Source of the DNA: Pandoraea anapnoica
GTDB lineage: Bacteria > Pseudomonadota > Gammaproteobacteria > Burkholderiales > Burkholderiaceae
Direction of reading: 5' to 3'
Assembly: GCF_902459765.1 (NCBI RefSeq)
Contig: NZ_CABPSP010000011.1
Coordinates: 1-64,000, forward strand
DNA: 64,000 nucleotides
A program made the position numbers and the translations under genes. The notes beneath the pieces were generated by a model that was given only the letters and a program-made list of their open reading frames with translations, made no database searches and was not told where the DNA came from. Below, piece by piece: positions 8,031 to 16,886 of this stretch (the first letter of the stretch is position 1; each line of letters begins with the position of its first letter).

Positions 8031-9091
8031 CTTTTCGCGTCGGCCTTCGTGCTGACTTTCGCGGCCGCCGTCCCGGCATTTCCTGTCACGTTGCCGCCAG
8101 CGGCCTGCGCATGACCTAACGGCTCACAGATCAACGCCAGCCAGTCGACGAACGCTCGCACACGCGGCGACACGCGTTTTTGCGCCGGATATGCCGCCGA
8201 CAGCCGCAACGGCGGCGGCGGACACTTCGGCAGCACCGGCACGAGACGCCCCGACGCCAGATACGGTGCGGCCGCCAGCAGCGTCGGCTGAATCAGCCCC
8301 AGTCCCTCCAGCCCTGCCGCGAGATACGCCGCTTCATCGCCAACGTGCAGTTGACCGCGTGTGCGCACGCACGTCGCCTTGCCACCCACCGTCAACGTGA
8401 GATCGCCACAGCGCGTCGGCAACATGAAGCCCTGACCTCCCTCACCCGGTGATCCCGACGAACCCGGCGACGGCGCGGCAAGCGAGGCCAACGGCTCCGC
8501 CGGTGCAGACAACCATTTGACCGACGTATGCGTGGCCAATCCGTCGAGATCCTCCGGCGTGCCATGCAGGTCCAGATAGCGACGGCTTGCGCACGTCACG
8601 CGCGGCAGGTCGCCCAGATGTCGCGCCACCAGCCGCGAGTCAGGCAACTCCCCCAGCACGACACCGCAATCCACCCCGTCGCCCCGCCAGTCGCCGTGCG
8701 CAGGCGTCGCGTCGAGTGCAAGCTCAAGCCCGGGATAACGGGCCTGAAACTCAGCGAGCGACGGCATGACCACCTCGCGGGCGATGACCGGCGGCAGCAC
8801 GACGGCGAGGCGTCCACGCAACTGCGCCTGCGCGCCGAACAGCCCCGACTCGACTTCTTCGACATCCGCGAGAATCGACGAGCATCGCTCGTAATACGCC
8901 GCCCCCTCCATCGTGAGCGCCACGCGCCGGGTCGAGCGCGTAAAGAGCGCCACGCCGAACCAGCGTTCGAGATGCTGCACCTGTGTCGTCGCCGTCGCAC
9001 GCGGAATATCGAGCGACGCCGCCGCCTTCGTGAAGCTACCGACTTCGGCCACGCGCACGAAGGTACGCATGGCAGTGATGCGATCGATCAT
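7958..9091 (-). CDS. LysR-family transcriptional regulator
   Basis: LysR-type regulator: N-terminal winged HTH (about 1-60, MRTFVRVAEVGSFTKAAASL) followed by a substrate-binding domain (about 90-310). At 377 residues it is longer than the usual 300. The extra length is a low-complexity Gly/Ser/Pro loop near 205-220 and an Ala/Ser/Thr-rich C-terminal tail of about 50 residues, whose coding sequence overlaps the end of the diguanylate cyclase gene on the opposite strand. Its ATG overlaps the stop of the upstream MFS gene by 4 nt, so the two form an operon. Effector unknown. Confidence 0.88.
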   Translation of the reverse strand: MIDRITAMRTFVRVAEVGSFTKAAASLDIPRATATTQVQHLERWFGVALFTRSTRRVALTMEGAAYYERCSSILADVEEVESGLFGAQAQLRGRLAVVLPPVIAREVVMPSLAEFQARYPGLELALDATPAHGDWRGDGVDCGVVLGELPDSRLVARHLGDLPRVTCASRRYLDLHGTPEDLDGLATHTSVKWLSAPAEPLASLAAPSPGSSGSPGEGGQGFMLPTRCGDLTLTVGGKATCVRTRGQLHVGDEAAYLAAGLEGLGLIQPTLLAAAPYLASGRLVPVLPKCPPPPLRLSAAYPAQKRVSPRVRAFVDWLALICEPLGHAQAAGGNVTGNAGTAAAKVSTKADAKSYAPLPDLPEGAPSSTRRSLTLPA

Positions 9092-10590
9092 GATGCCTCC
9101 TGCCCTTCTCGTTGGTTTTGTTCGCTCTGTGCGTTGACGGATGCGGCTGTCCTGCCGCGCCGGATGATGACGGCCGCGCCCGCCGGTGCGAGGGCGAATA
9201 CCGCGAACAACCAGATCGAGGCACGCTGGATTTCGGGCAGCCCGCCGTCGGCGAGACCTGCCGAGTTCGCGACGAGTCCCGCGAGCGCCGAGCCGAGCGC
9301 CATCGAATACAACTGCACCGTGGTGATCGAGGCAGACGCCAGCCCCGCTTCACCCGGACGCGCCGCCGTCATCACCCGCGTGAGCAAATGCGGCCAGCCG
9401 ATGCCGACACCGATCCCCACCCCGAACAACGCGATGCAAAGCGTCGTAATCCCTGCGGTGCTGTCGAAGAGCGATGCCTGCGGCAGCAACCACGCGAGCG
9501 CAAACATCCCCACGGCGACGATGACCGGGCCGAGGCGAACGCGCCGCCGAGCGGCGTCGCCCTGGCGGCTAGCGCTCGTCATCGAGCCGACCGACCAGCC
9601 CGCCGCCATGAGCGCAGCAAGGTAGCCCGCAGCAAACGGCGTCTGTCCGTGAATCGTCTGAAGGAAATAGGGGATGTAGATCTCGCTCGTCATGGCCAGA
9701 CCGAGCAGGCTCATGGTGGCATAGAGTCCGCCCAGACGCGTGCGCAACGAGTACGCGCCCGTAGGCATCAGTCGCGGCAACGCATGGCGCACACTACGCT
9801 CTCGCTGTGCCAGCCACCATGCGAGAGCGAGGCCGAACACCATCCACCCTGCGGCCACGACGTGCGAATTTACGACCGCGCCGAGCGAAATCGCCACCGC
9901 CGACGCGCATAGCAGCACAACCTTGAACCACGGCACGGCGTACGCGTCGTCGTGGCTTTGCGAGGTCCCGTCTGCGGCCTTTACCGCACGTCCGGCCGGT
10001 ACCTGCGCGCGAATGATGAGGCCCAATCCCACCACAATGGGCAGCAAAGACCAGAACGCCCAGCGCCAGTGACCGAACTGCGCGAAGACGCCGCCGACGG
10101 CCGGGCCGCAGAGCGTTGCGACGCCCCACATCCCCGAGACCAGCCCCATCGCCCGCGACCACAACGGCGGCGCGAAGACGATGCGGATCAATGCGTAGCT
10201 CAGCGCTAGCAGAATGCCGCCGCCGAAACCTTGCAGCGTGCGCCCGGCGAGCATCCACGGCATGCTCGGCGCGGCCGCACACACGATCGTGCCTGCACTG
10301 AAGCCGACGAGCGCCGCGATGTAAGCGACGCGCGGCCCGAGCGTCGAAAGCATCTGGGCCGCGAAGACCGAGCCAAGGATCGACGCCACGACGAACAGCG
10401 TCGTGTTCCACGAGTACAGATCCAGTCCGCCGATTTCTTTCACGATGGACGGCAACACCGTCGTCGCCACATACACGTTGGTCGCATGCAACGCGACCCC
10501 GCCCGCGAGCGCCAGCGACCGCCAGCCGTTGTTGCCACTCAACAAATCGCGCCAGCCCGGCACCGTGGAATTCGTCATGCTCGTTGTCAT
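9088..10590 (-). CDS. MFS transporter (drug-efflux type)
   Basis: Major facilitator superfamily permease of about 500 residues with 12-14 predicted helices, likely a proton-driven exporter. The start at 10590 (MTTSMTN) has an AGAGGTGA Shine-Dalgarno; the frame extends to a TTG at 10626 without family-like sequence. The helix 2-3 loop region reads LSTLGPRVAYI, and the segment AGRTLQGFGGGILLALSYALI resembles the drug:H+ antiporter motif region. It overlaps the downstream LysR gene by 4 nt and diverges from the four-cysteine regulator at 10656 with only 65 nt between, so either regulator could control it. Confidence 0.85.
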   Translation of the reverse strand: MTTSMTNSTVPGWRDLLSGNNGWRSLALAGGVALHATNVYVATTVLPSIVKEIGGLDLYSWNTTLFVVASILGSVFAAQMLSTLGPRVAYIAALVGFSAGTIVCAAAPSMPWMLAGRTLQGFGGGILLALSYALIRIVFAPPLWSRAMGLVSGMWGVATLCGPAVGGVFAQFGHWRWAFWSLLPIVVGLGLIIRAQVPAGRAVKAADGTSQSHDDAYAVPWFKVVLLCASAVAISLGAVVNSHVVAAGWMVFGLALAWWLAQRERSVRHALPRLMPTGAYSLRTRLGGLYATMSLLGLAMTSEIYIPYFLQTIHGQTPFAAGYLAALMAAGWSVGSMTSASRQGDAARRRVRLGPVIVAVGMFALAWLLPQASLFDSTAGITTLCIALFGVGIGVGIGWPHLLTRVMTAARPGEAGLASASITTVQLYSMALGSALAGLVANSAGLADGGLPEIQRASIWLFAVFALAPAGAAVIIRRGRTAASVNAQSEQNQREGQEAS

Positions 10591-10655
10591 GGATGGACAG
10601 TCACCTCTGGGGCGACTAATATGCAAGGAAGTTCTTGGATATTACATGCCTCACG

Positions 10656-11330
10656 ATGAATTACCCAAATAACCACTTGGATAATAGGGCAGCACCGCTC
10701 GTGGCCCCGGTTGCCGGGCACGAGCGCGTTTTGCATTGGTTGAAGACGCAAGGTCCGGCGTCGACGGCGGAAGTCGCCTCGGGATTGGGGATCACGGCGG
10801 AAGCGGCGCGTCAGCAGGTGCAGAAGCTGGTGGCGGACGGTCTGCTCGTCGGCGAAACGATGCCCTCGCGCGGCGCGGGACGTCCTCGTCAGGCGTGGAC
10901 GCTCACCGAAGCCGGTCACGACCGCTTTCCCGACGCCCACTCCACACTCACGATTCAATTGATCGGCTCGATTCGTCAGTTGTTCGGCGAGGACGGGCTC
11001 GACCGGCTGATCACACAACGCGCTGCCGAGACGCGCACGAGCTACAAGAAGGTCATCGACCCACTGCCCGGACTACCGGCGCGTATGGAGAAGCTTGCGG
11101 AAATTCGTTCGGCGGAAGGCTACATGGCACGCGTGGAGCGCGATGGCGACGACTGGTTGCTGATCGAGGATCACTGCCCGATCTGCGCGGCCGCCAAGAC
11201 GTGCCAGGGCTTTTGCCGTACGGAACTGGAACTGTTCCAGGAGTTGATCGGTGAGCGCGGCACCGTATCGCGCGAGACGCACATCCTCGCGGGCGGGCAA
11301 CGTTGCACCTATCGGGTGAAGACGGCCTGA
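10656..11330 (+). CDS. HTH regulator with C-terminal four-cysteine cluster (COG2345/SufR-like)
   Basis: ArsR/DeoR-type regulator of about 224 residues: winged HTH at about 20-90 (STAEVASGLGITAEAARQQV as recognition region), then a C-terminal domain ending in HCPICAAAKTCQGFCRTEL. The four cysteines, spaced C-x2-C-x5-C-x3-C, resemble the SufR/COG2345 class, where they bind an Fe-S cluster or metal. The start is ATG 10656; an upstream TTG at 10635 would add 7 residues. Two copies of CTTGGATA (10634-10641 and 10675-10682) flank the start and may be operator half sites. It is divergent from the MFS gene, a likely target. Confidence 0.82.
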   Translation: MNYPNNHLDNRAAPLVAPVAGHERVLHWLKTQGPASTAEVASGLGITAEAARQQVQKLVADGLLVGETMPSRGAGRPRQAWTLTEAGHDRFPDAHSTLTIQLIGSIRQLFGEDGLDRLITQRAAETRTSYKKVIDPLPGLPARMEKLAEIRSAEGYMARVERDGDDWLLIEDHCPICAAAKTCQGFCRTELELFQELIGERGTVSRETHILAGGQRCTYRVKTA

Positions 11331-11364
11331 ACCGGCCGTCTTTGCTATGGCTGCCTGTGCGACT

Positions 11365-11682
11365 TCAGCGCGGCTGAAACGCAATCAGGCTCATCCCCGC
11401 CAGCGCCACGACGACACCCGCGACGTCCCATGATGTAGGACGTACGCCGTCGACAAGCCACAACCACACGATCGCGACACTGATGTACACGCCGCCATAC
11501 GCGGCGTAGACACGTCCGGCAGACGACGGATGCAGCGTGAGCAACCACGCGAACAGCGCAAGCGCCGCAGCGCCTGGCACCAGCAGCCACGCGCTGCGAT
11601 CCTGTTTAAGCCACAGCCAGGGCAAGTAGCAGCCGACGATTTCCGCCACCGCCGTGACGACATAAAGCAGAAAGGTTTTCAT
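11365..11682 (-). CDS. YnfA/UPF0060 family small membrane protein
   Basis: Membrane protein of 105 residues with four predicted helices, of the UPF0060 (YnfA) family, which is related to small multidrug-resistance transporters. Family sequence is clear: [17 protein letters not shown] near the start, [17 protein letters not shown] in the middle, [17 protein letters not shown] at the end. The start at 11682 (MKTFLLYV) matches the family. It converges with the four-cysteine regulator gene and is divergent from slyX. Transport function in this family is plausible but weakly established. Confidence 0.92.
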   Translation of the reverse strand: MKTFLLYVVTAVAEIVGCYLPWLWLKQDRSAWLLVPGAAALALFAWLLTLHPSSAGRVYAAYGGVYISVAIVWLWLVDGVRPTSWDVAGVVVALAGMSLIAFQPR

Positions 11683-11796
11683 GTTGCGATTATGCCCGGC
11701 ACGTTCGTGAAACGTCTCGCCACACACGTCACGCTTTGCAGCACGGACGTGTGGATCGTTCAATGGCCTACAATGCCGCGTTCACCGGAGAAGCTC

Positions 11797-12012
11797 ATGG
11801 AATCGTTGGAAGCCCGCGTCGTCGAACTCGAAGTCAAAGCGGCATTTCAGGAAGATCTGCTGGAGACGCTCAACGAGATCGTCACGCGTCAGGAGCAGCA
11901 AATCGACCTGCTACAGAAGCAGCTCAAGGCGCTGTATCAGCAGATGCAATCGCAAGGTCAGAGTGGCGGCGGCGACGGCAATCCGCGTCACGAGATCCCG
12001 CCGCACTATTGA
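11797..12012 (+). CDS. slyX: SlyX family protein
   Basis: Small cytoplasmic coiled-coil protein of the SlyX family; function unknown. The start at 11797 (MESLEARVVELE) has GGAG seven bases upstream and gives 71 residues, the usual size; an in-frame ATG at 11773 would add 8. The N-terminal two thirds form a heptad-patterned helix (FQEDLLETLNEIVTRQEQQI). The C-terminus ends in the family signature PRHEIPPHY. It precedes the DUF1439 gene on the same strand. Confidence 0.93.
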   Translation: MESLEARVVELEVKAAFQEDLLETLNEIVTRQEQQIDLLQKQLKALYQQMQSQGQSGGGDGNPRHEIPPHY

Positions 12013-12181
12013 GACGCGCCTGCGTTGCGGCAGCGTTTGTGGCTGCCTCGCAACGGAAATAGTGGAATTGTGTTTCCGACGTCGATTATGCAGATCAACG
12101 CGGCATTCAGAACGATTCCACGCCATGCGGGTCACACGACCATCGACGATTCAAGCACGCCCGCTTGCCGGGCCCCGTGAC

Positions 12182-12826
12182 ATGACTTCGCAACGCTCAC
12201 GCAGCACCCAAACGATCACGCATACACAGCGTCTCGACGACACATCCCGCCTTTCGCGCCGCGACACCCTGCACCTCGCCATCGGCGGGTTGCTCGGGCT
12301 GGCGCTCGCGCCGCTCATGCGTCCGGCGAACGCCGCCTACAACATCTGGACTGGCGAATACACGATGACGCGCAAGGACATCGAGGCCGCCGTCGATAAG
12401 CGGTTTCCGACGACGCTGAACTACGGTCAGTTGCTCGCCGTTGAACTGACGCATCCGCAGATCGGCTTCAATCCGCAGGCCAATCGTATCAACACGCAGG
12501 TCGATGCACAGGTGCAGAACGTGCTGCTGCAAGGTCAGCCGCTCAAAGGCGTACTCGCGATCTCAAGTGCGCTGAAGTACGACCCGGTCAGACGCGCGGT
12601 GCTGCTCGACAACCCGAGCGTCGAGCGCGTCGACGTGAATGGCATGCCACCCGCCTACGGTCAGCAACTCACGGCCATCGGCGGCAATGTCGCGCAGCAA
12701 GTCCTAAATCAATACCCGATTTACACGTTCAAGCCGGAGCAGTTGAAGTACGGCGGACGCGACGTCGAGCCGGGTGCGATCACCGTGCTGCCGGACGGCA
12801 TCAAGGTCGAAGTGAAGACGAAGTAA
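12182..12826 (+). CDS. DUF1439 exported protein with Tat-like signal
   Basis: DUF1439 proteins are periplasmic or lipoprotein-like and of unknown function. This one (214 residues from ATG 12182) begins with a basic region and a twin-arginine-like motif (SRRDTLHLAIGG, about residue 25), followed by a hydrophobic core and an Ala-x-Ala site (PANAAY), consistent with export by Tat or Sec. The mature part contains the domain's typical YTMTRKDIEAAVDKRFP stretch. An alternative ATG at 12124 would add about 19 residues. A bidirectional terminator follows at 12849-12877. Confidence 0.82.
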   Translation: MTSQRSRSTQTITHTQRLDDTSRLSRRDTLHLAIGGLLGLALAPLMRPANAAYNIWTGEYTMTRKDIEAAVDKRFPTTLNYGQLLAVELTHPQIGFNPQANRINTQVDAQVQNVLLQGQPLKGVLAISSALKYDPVRRAVLLDNPSVERVDVNGMPPAYGQQLTAIGGNVAQQVLNQYPIYTFKPEQLKYGGRDVEPGAITVLPDGIKVEVKTK

Positions 12827-12848
12827 CGCGACGCAGAACGCAAAAAGC

Positions 12849-12877
12849 GAAAGAGCAGCCCGAGGGCTGCTCTTTTC
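12849..12877. terminator. bidirectional terminator between converging genes
   Basis: AAAGAGCAGCCC (12850-12861) pairs with GGGCTGCTCTTT (12864-12875). T-runs on both strands serve the DUF1439 gene and the converging ohr gene. Confidence 0.85.
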
Positions 12878-12904
12878 ACATGCGACGTACGAGAACGGAG
12901 ACGA

Positions 12905-13330
12905 TTAGACGATCGTCAGCGTCACGTCGATGTTGCCGCGCGTGGCGTTCGAGTACGGGCACACAATGTGCGCCTTTTGCACGAGGCCTTCGACCACGGC
13001 GCGCTCGACACCTGGCACGCTGATCTTCAGTTCGGCCTGAATGCCGAAGCCGGTCGGGATCTGACCGATGCCGACGCTACCGTCGATCTTCGTGTCAGCG
13101 GGCAGCGTCACCTTTTCCTTGCCTGCGACGAACTTCAGCGCGCCCAGGAAGCAGGCCGAGTAACCAGCGGCGAACAGTTGCTCCGGGTTCGTGCCGCCAA
13201 CGCCGGGGCCACCCATTTCCTTGGGCACGACCAGCTTGACGTCGAGCACACCGTCCGACGACGTGGCGCGGCCATCACGGCCTCCGGTGGCGGTGGCGTG
13301 GGCGGTGTACAGTACTTTTTCGATCGACAT
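12905..13330 (-). CDS. ohr: Ohr/OsmC-family organic hydroperoxide resistance protein
   Basis: Thiol peroxidase of the Ohr subfamily, which reduces organic hydroperoxides using two cysteines. Both are visible: the peroxidatic one in [12 protein letters not shown] (about residue 60) and the resolving one in [14 protein letters not shown] (about 124). The N-terminus [15 protein letters not shown] and the 141-residue length are typical. OhrR, the usual MarR-type repressor, is not adjacent. Instead a 20-bp operator 181 nt upstream is shared with the TetR gene at 13610-14194, so TetR control is the likely arrangement here. Confidence 0.95.
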   Translation of the reverse strand: MSIEKVLYTAHATATGGRDGRATSSDGVLDVKLVVPKEMGGPGVGGTNPEQLFAAGYSACFLGALKFVAGKEKVTLPADTKIDGSVGIGQIPTGFGIQAELKISVPGVERAVVEGLVQKAHIVCPYSNATRGNIDVTLTIV

Positions 13331-13510
13331 GACGAACTCCTGGTAAGTAGAAAAATTTCACTTCCAAACTTCGACCTTCCTGACCCGACACAGCACAACG
13401 CGGTGCCTTGCAGCCAAGCGGTCATCTTAATGCACTGACGGGACAGCTTCTGTGAACATCGCGGCAACCTCACCGCTTCGCCCGTCCCGTTTCTCGCATC
13501 TCACGACATC

Positions 13511-13530
13511 TATCTATCACTAGATAGATA
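13511..13530. promoter_or_regulatory. TetR-type operator upstream of ohr
   Basis: TATCTATCACTAGATAGATA is an inverted repeat (TATCTATC / GATAGATA, 4-bp spacer). It matches the site before the TetR gene (14206-14225) at 17 of 20 positions. It sits between ohr and the 3' end of that TetR gene. Confidence 0.7.
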
Positions 13531-13609
13531 ATCAAACTCAAATAAACGGGAGATATCTCCCGTGTTGATCCTGCTGCGCCACGGTAGTTTGCGGCGCGTT
13601 TTCAACCCT

Positions 13610-14194
13610 TCAAGCCACGCCACACACCGACGCGACCACATCCTCCAGCCTCGACGGCGCCCGGAACAACCGCGACGCCATCACACTGCCCTGAAATCCG
13701 GCGAACAGCGCGCGGGCCGTCGCTTCCGGCGAGGACGTCAACGTCAGCGAGCCCGCTTGCGTGCCTTGTGTCAGCACCCGCGCCAGCCACGCTTCGTGAA
13801 ACGCGAAGAACCGCTGCACCGCTTCGCGCACCGTCTCCGGCAGCGTTTCGATGTCTGCCGCCAGCATGCCGCACAGGCAAATCCGGTGGCCGTCTTCGAC
13901 GATTCGTCCAAAACCCTTCGCATACAACGCCAGCTTTTCCGGTGCGGGCAGCGTCTCGTCGATCGCCGCCAGTCCTTCGCTGATGAAACCCTCGTACGCC
14001 TTGATCGCTTCGAGCACCAGATCTTCCTTGGCCGGGAAGTAGTAGTGAATGCTCGACGTCTTCACACCGACGCGCTCCGCCAGATCGCGGTAGCTAAAGC
14101 CGTTGTAGCCTCGCGTCATCAGAAACGTCTGCGCATGATCGAGCAGTTGTTCCCGGACGGTCGGTGCAGCGGGCGATGTCATTGTGCGGTTCAT
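13610..14194 (-). CDS. TetR-family transcriptional regulator
   Basis: TetR-type repressor of 194 residues from ATG 14194 (the frame extends upstream to 14344 without family sequence). The N-terminal HTH (about 12-60) includes GYNGFSYRDLAERVGVKTSS and the HYYFPAKEDLV helix. The C-terminal ligand domain (about 70-190) resembles the class acting beside oxidoreductases and stress genes. A 20-bp palindromic operator lies just upstream of its start, and a second copy lies upstream of ohr, which implies autorepression plus control of ohr. Confidence 0.9.
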   Translation of the reverse strand: MNRTMTSPAAPTVREQLLDHAQTFLMTRGYNGFSYRDLAERVGVKTSSIHYYFPAKEDLVLEAIKAYEGFISEGLAAIDETLPAPEKLALYAKGFGRIVEDGHRICLCGMLAADIETLPETVREAVQRFFAFHEAWLARVLTQGTQAGSLTLTSSPEATARALFAGFQGSVMASRLFRAPSRLEDVVASVCGVA

Positions 14195-14205
14195 GTGACG
14201 AACTT

Positions 14206-14225
14206 TATCTATCGGTAGATAGACA
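14206..14225. promoter_or_regulatory. TetR-type operator, autoregulatory copy
   Basis: TATCTATCGGTAGATAGACA lies 12 nt before the TetR start codon. It shares the core TATCTATCnnTAGATAGAYA with the site at 13511-13530. Confidence 0.7.
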
Positions 14226-14364
14226 GTCAAGCCCTTTTTTCCGAGATATCGATTGATTGTTTCGATGACGGCGATAGCCCCACGCCGACGAGCATCTGCC
14301 GCCCAATGAAAAACAGCGGCCCGCAGGCCGCTGTCGTTCGTCACATCAAGACACTGCGCGTCGA

Positions 14365-16572
14365 TCAGAAATCGATCTTGGCGTTCAGACTGACCATGCG
14401 CGGGTCGGCGGGCTTGATGTAGTTGTCGTATTGGTACTCCCAGTACTTGCGGTTGGTGAGGTTGCTCACGGCGGCGCGCAGCGTCACGTCCTTACCGGCA
14501 ACACGCGTGCGGTACGTCGCGCCGATATTGATCAGCGTGTAGCCGGAGACGGTCAGCGAGTTCTGCGGGTTGAGCGTCGTGCGGCCGTTGTAGCGGATAT
14601 CGCCGCCGACCGACAGCCCCGGCACGTACGGCACCTTGTATTCGACGTTGCCCGAGAGTACGAATCGCGGCGCACCGCCGACACGGTTGCCATCGAAGCC
14701 ACCGGCCGTGCGTGCGTACCAGGCGTCGAGGGCCATGGCGCTGGCACCCAGCGTCCACTGCGGGCCGAGCTTCACCGAGCCAGCAAGTTCGATCCCCTGA
14801 TAGATCGACTGACCGTCGGCCACGCGAGCGTTCGCGCTGTTCGTGTACACCGCGCCGCGTTCGATGCGGAACAGCGCCGCCGTGGTGCTCCACGTCGCCT
14901 GCTCCGTCTTCACGCCGACTTCATACTGACGGCTCTTGAACGGGTTCAGCACCGCGCCCGCGTTGGCGTAGGTCGAACCGACCACTTCACCCGCTTCGAG
15001 CGCTTCCACATAGCTGGCATACGCCGTGGTGTTGTGCGTGAGCTTGTACATCGCGGCGAGCGTCGGCGTGAAGACGCCGTTGGTCGAGTACGTCGACGCG
15101 CCCTGTGCATTCGTCTGGTCGTAGTTCGTGAAGCGGCCACCGGCCAGCACCGAGAAGCGGTCCGTGATCTGCACGGTATCCGACGCGAAGACCGACTTCT
15201 GCTCGATGGCGCTGGAGCGTTGCGCCTGAAGCGGCGTGCCGTTGCCGTAGAACTGATACGACGTGCCCTGGTACAGGTTGCCCGTGTAGCTCGGGCTGTA
15301 CGTGTAGGCGTAATCGTTCGTCTGATATTGCGAGGCGTAGCCGAACGTCAGTTGATGCGTCAGCGGACCGGTGCGGACCTTGCCTTCGGCCGTCACCTGC
15401 CACGCGTGGAACGTGTTCACTTCGTCGCCGAGGTCGTTCATGCCGCTGAAGTTACCGGCACCGTTCAGGAGGTACAGGGTGGCTTCGTTACGGTCGCGCG
15501 TGGACTTGTTGTACGCGAAGTTGGCCGAGACCTTCCAGTCCGGATTGAGCTGGTATTGCAGGCCCGTCGTGTAGAACTGCGTGATCGTGTTCAGGTGCGT
15601 CGCCTGCGTTTGCAGGTTCGCATTGGACACATTGATCGGCGCAGGCAATTGGTTGCCCGTGAAGTTATACGTCGAGAGCGATGGCGACGTGCCCGTCGCG
15701 CGACGGTCCTGATACATCGCGCCGAAGTTCCACGTGAGATCGGGCGTGATGCGCGCGTCGAGGGCGACCGACACCGTGTCGCGGTTCAGATTGCCGTCGG
15801 TATACGTGCGGCCTTCTTCGTGCGTGTAATTCAAACGCGCGCCGAACATGTCGTTCGGACCGGCACGGCCACCAAGGTCAACGTGCTCCCGCCAGATGCC
15901 TTCCGACTGAAAACCAACGTCGATGCTGGCGATACGCTCGTCCGTCGGCTTCTTCGTGACGTAGTTCACCACACCGCCGGGCGCGACGAAACCGTACATG
16001 AAGCCAGACAGGCCCTTGAGCAACTCCACACGGTCGAACTGTTCGTACGGCATGGTCACGCCATAGGTCATGACCGGCATGCCGTCGAGCTTGAAGCCCG
16101 ATTGCCAGTCGATGGGCATGCCGCGCACGTAGATGTAACCGGCCCATGCGTCGAAGGCGTTACTGCCGTCGGTCACCGAGGCGTCCGTGACGAACACGTC
16201 GCCGAGCTTGGTCGCCTGCCGCTTCTCAAGTTGTTCCTGACTCACGACCGTCGTGGAGAACGGCGTGTCGAGCTGGCTGCGCGCACCGAGCGCACCGGCC
16301 TGCACCGACTGCTTCAGGTTCTGTGGCGTTTCGCGCAACGTCGAGTCGGTCACCGTCGTCGCCTTGAGCGTGGCGGGCGCGGCCCCAGTAGTTGTGGTGT
16401 CGGTTGCATCGGTGGCCGATTGCGCGAACGCCGACGATGCGGCAAACATCAGCAATGCGGCGAGCGCGAGCGGTGCGACGGTGTTACGGGGAGCCAGAGA
16501 AAGGTGACGTGCAGCGAGGCGGCCATTCGCGCGCAAAACGCGGCTGGCCCGGTGTGCCGGAGCGGAAGACAT
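14365..16572 (-). CDS. TonB-dependent ferric-siderophore receptor
   Basis: Outer-membrane receptor importing a ferric siderophore with energy from TonB-ExbBD. The 735 residues contain a long signal peptide (cleavage after SSAFA, about residue 50), a plug domain (about 95-230: TPFSTTVVSQEQLEKRQ, YIYVRGMPIDWQSGF, GGVVNYVTKKPTDE) and a 22-strand barrel ending in aromatic NAKIDF. No N-terminal signalling (STN) domain is evident, so it does not look like a FecA-type sensor. A Fur box precedes it. No siderophore synthesis genes are nearby, so it may take up a xenosiderophore. Confidence 0.93.
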   Translation of the reverse strand: MSSAPAHRASRVLRANGRLAARHLSLAPRNTVAPLALAALLMFAASSAFAQSATDATDTTTTGAAPATLKATTVTDSTLRETPQNLKQSVQAGALGARSQLDTPFSTTVVSQEQLEKRQATKLGDVFVTDASVTDGSNAFDAWAGYIYVRGMPIDWQSGFKLDGMPVMTYGVTMPYEQFDRVELLKGLSGFMYGFVAPGGVVNYVTKKPTDERIASIDVGFQSEGIWREHVDLGGRAGPNDMFGARLNYTHEEGRTYTDGNLNRDTVSVALDARITPDLTWNFGAMYQDRRATGTSPSLSTYNFTGNQLPAPINVSNANLQTQATHLNTITQFYTTGLQYQLNPDWKVSANFAYNKSTRDRNEATLYLLNGAGNFSGMNDLGDEVNTFHAWQVTAEGKVRTGPLTHQLTFGYASQYQTNDYAYTYSPSYTGNLYQGTSYQFYGNGTPLQAQRSSAIEQKSVFASDTVQITDRFSVLAGGRFTNYDQTNAQGASTYSTNGVFTPTLAAMYKLTHNTTAYASYVEALEAGEVVGSTYANAGAVLNPFKSRQYEVGVKTEQATWSTTAALFRIERGAVYTNSANARVADGQSIYQGIELAGSVKLGPQWTLGASAMALDAWYARTAGGFDGNRVGGAPRFVLSGNVEYKVPYVPGLSVGGDIRYNGRTTLNPQNSLTVSGYTLINIGATYRTRVAGKDVTLRAAVSNLTNRKYWEYQYDNYIKPADPRMVSLNAKIDF

Positions 16573-16607
16573 GCTTGAAATCCCGTGTGACTAAACAATA
16601 TATTTTT

Positions 16608-16632
16608 AATGAGAATCGTTAACGTTCTCATT
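16608..16632 (-). promoter_or_regulatory. Fur box upstream of the siderophore receptor
   Basis: Near-palindrome with arms AATGAGAA (16608-16615) and TTCTCATT (16625-16632) around TCGTTAACG, 36 nt before the receptor start. The form matches the GATAATGATAATCATTATC-type consensus and predicts iron repression. The rest of the 16573-16886 gap shows no gene. Confidence 0.75.
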
Positions 16633-16886
16633 CACAGGTTCGGGATATTAACAAACCACCGCCCAGCGTCAACAAATGTTGTCGTCAGACGGCAACGACA
16701 ACGCCGAAATACAACATTTCGATTCCTTACCGAGCTGGTCGCGCCCAATATGGGCAACGCACGCGCCGCGAGTGACGTGAGCCCCGGCAACGTCGACAAA
16801 TAGGCTAATATCGCGGCACTGTCGCCTACCGAGCGGCTAATTGAACGGAACGCCGGCCCCCATCCGGGGCACGTGCGTAGAGTGGT

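Noticed and set aside
14431-16578. 715-codon plus-strand frame antisense to the TonB receptor
   Set aside because: Composition (Arg/Val/His-rich, no domain) and full overlap with a well-supported receptor gene show it is a shadow frame.
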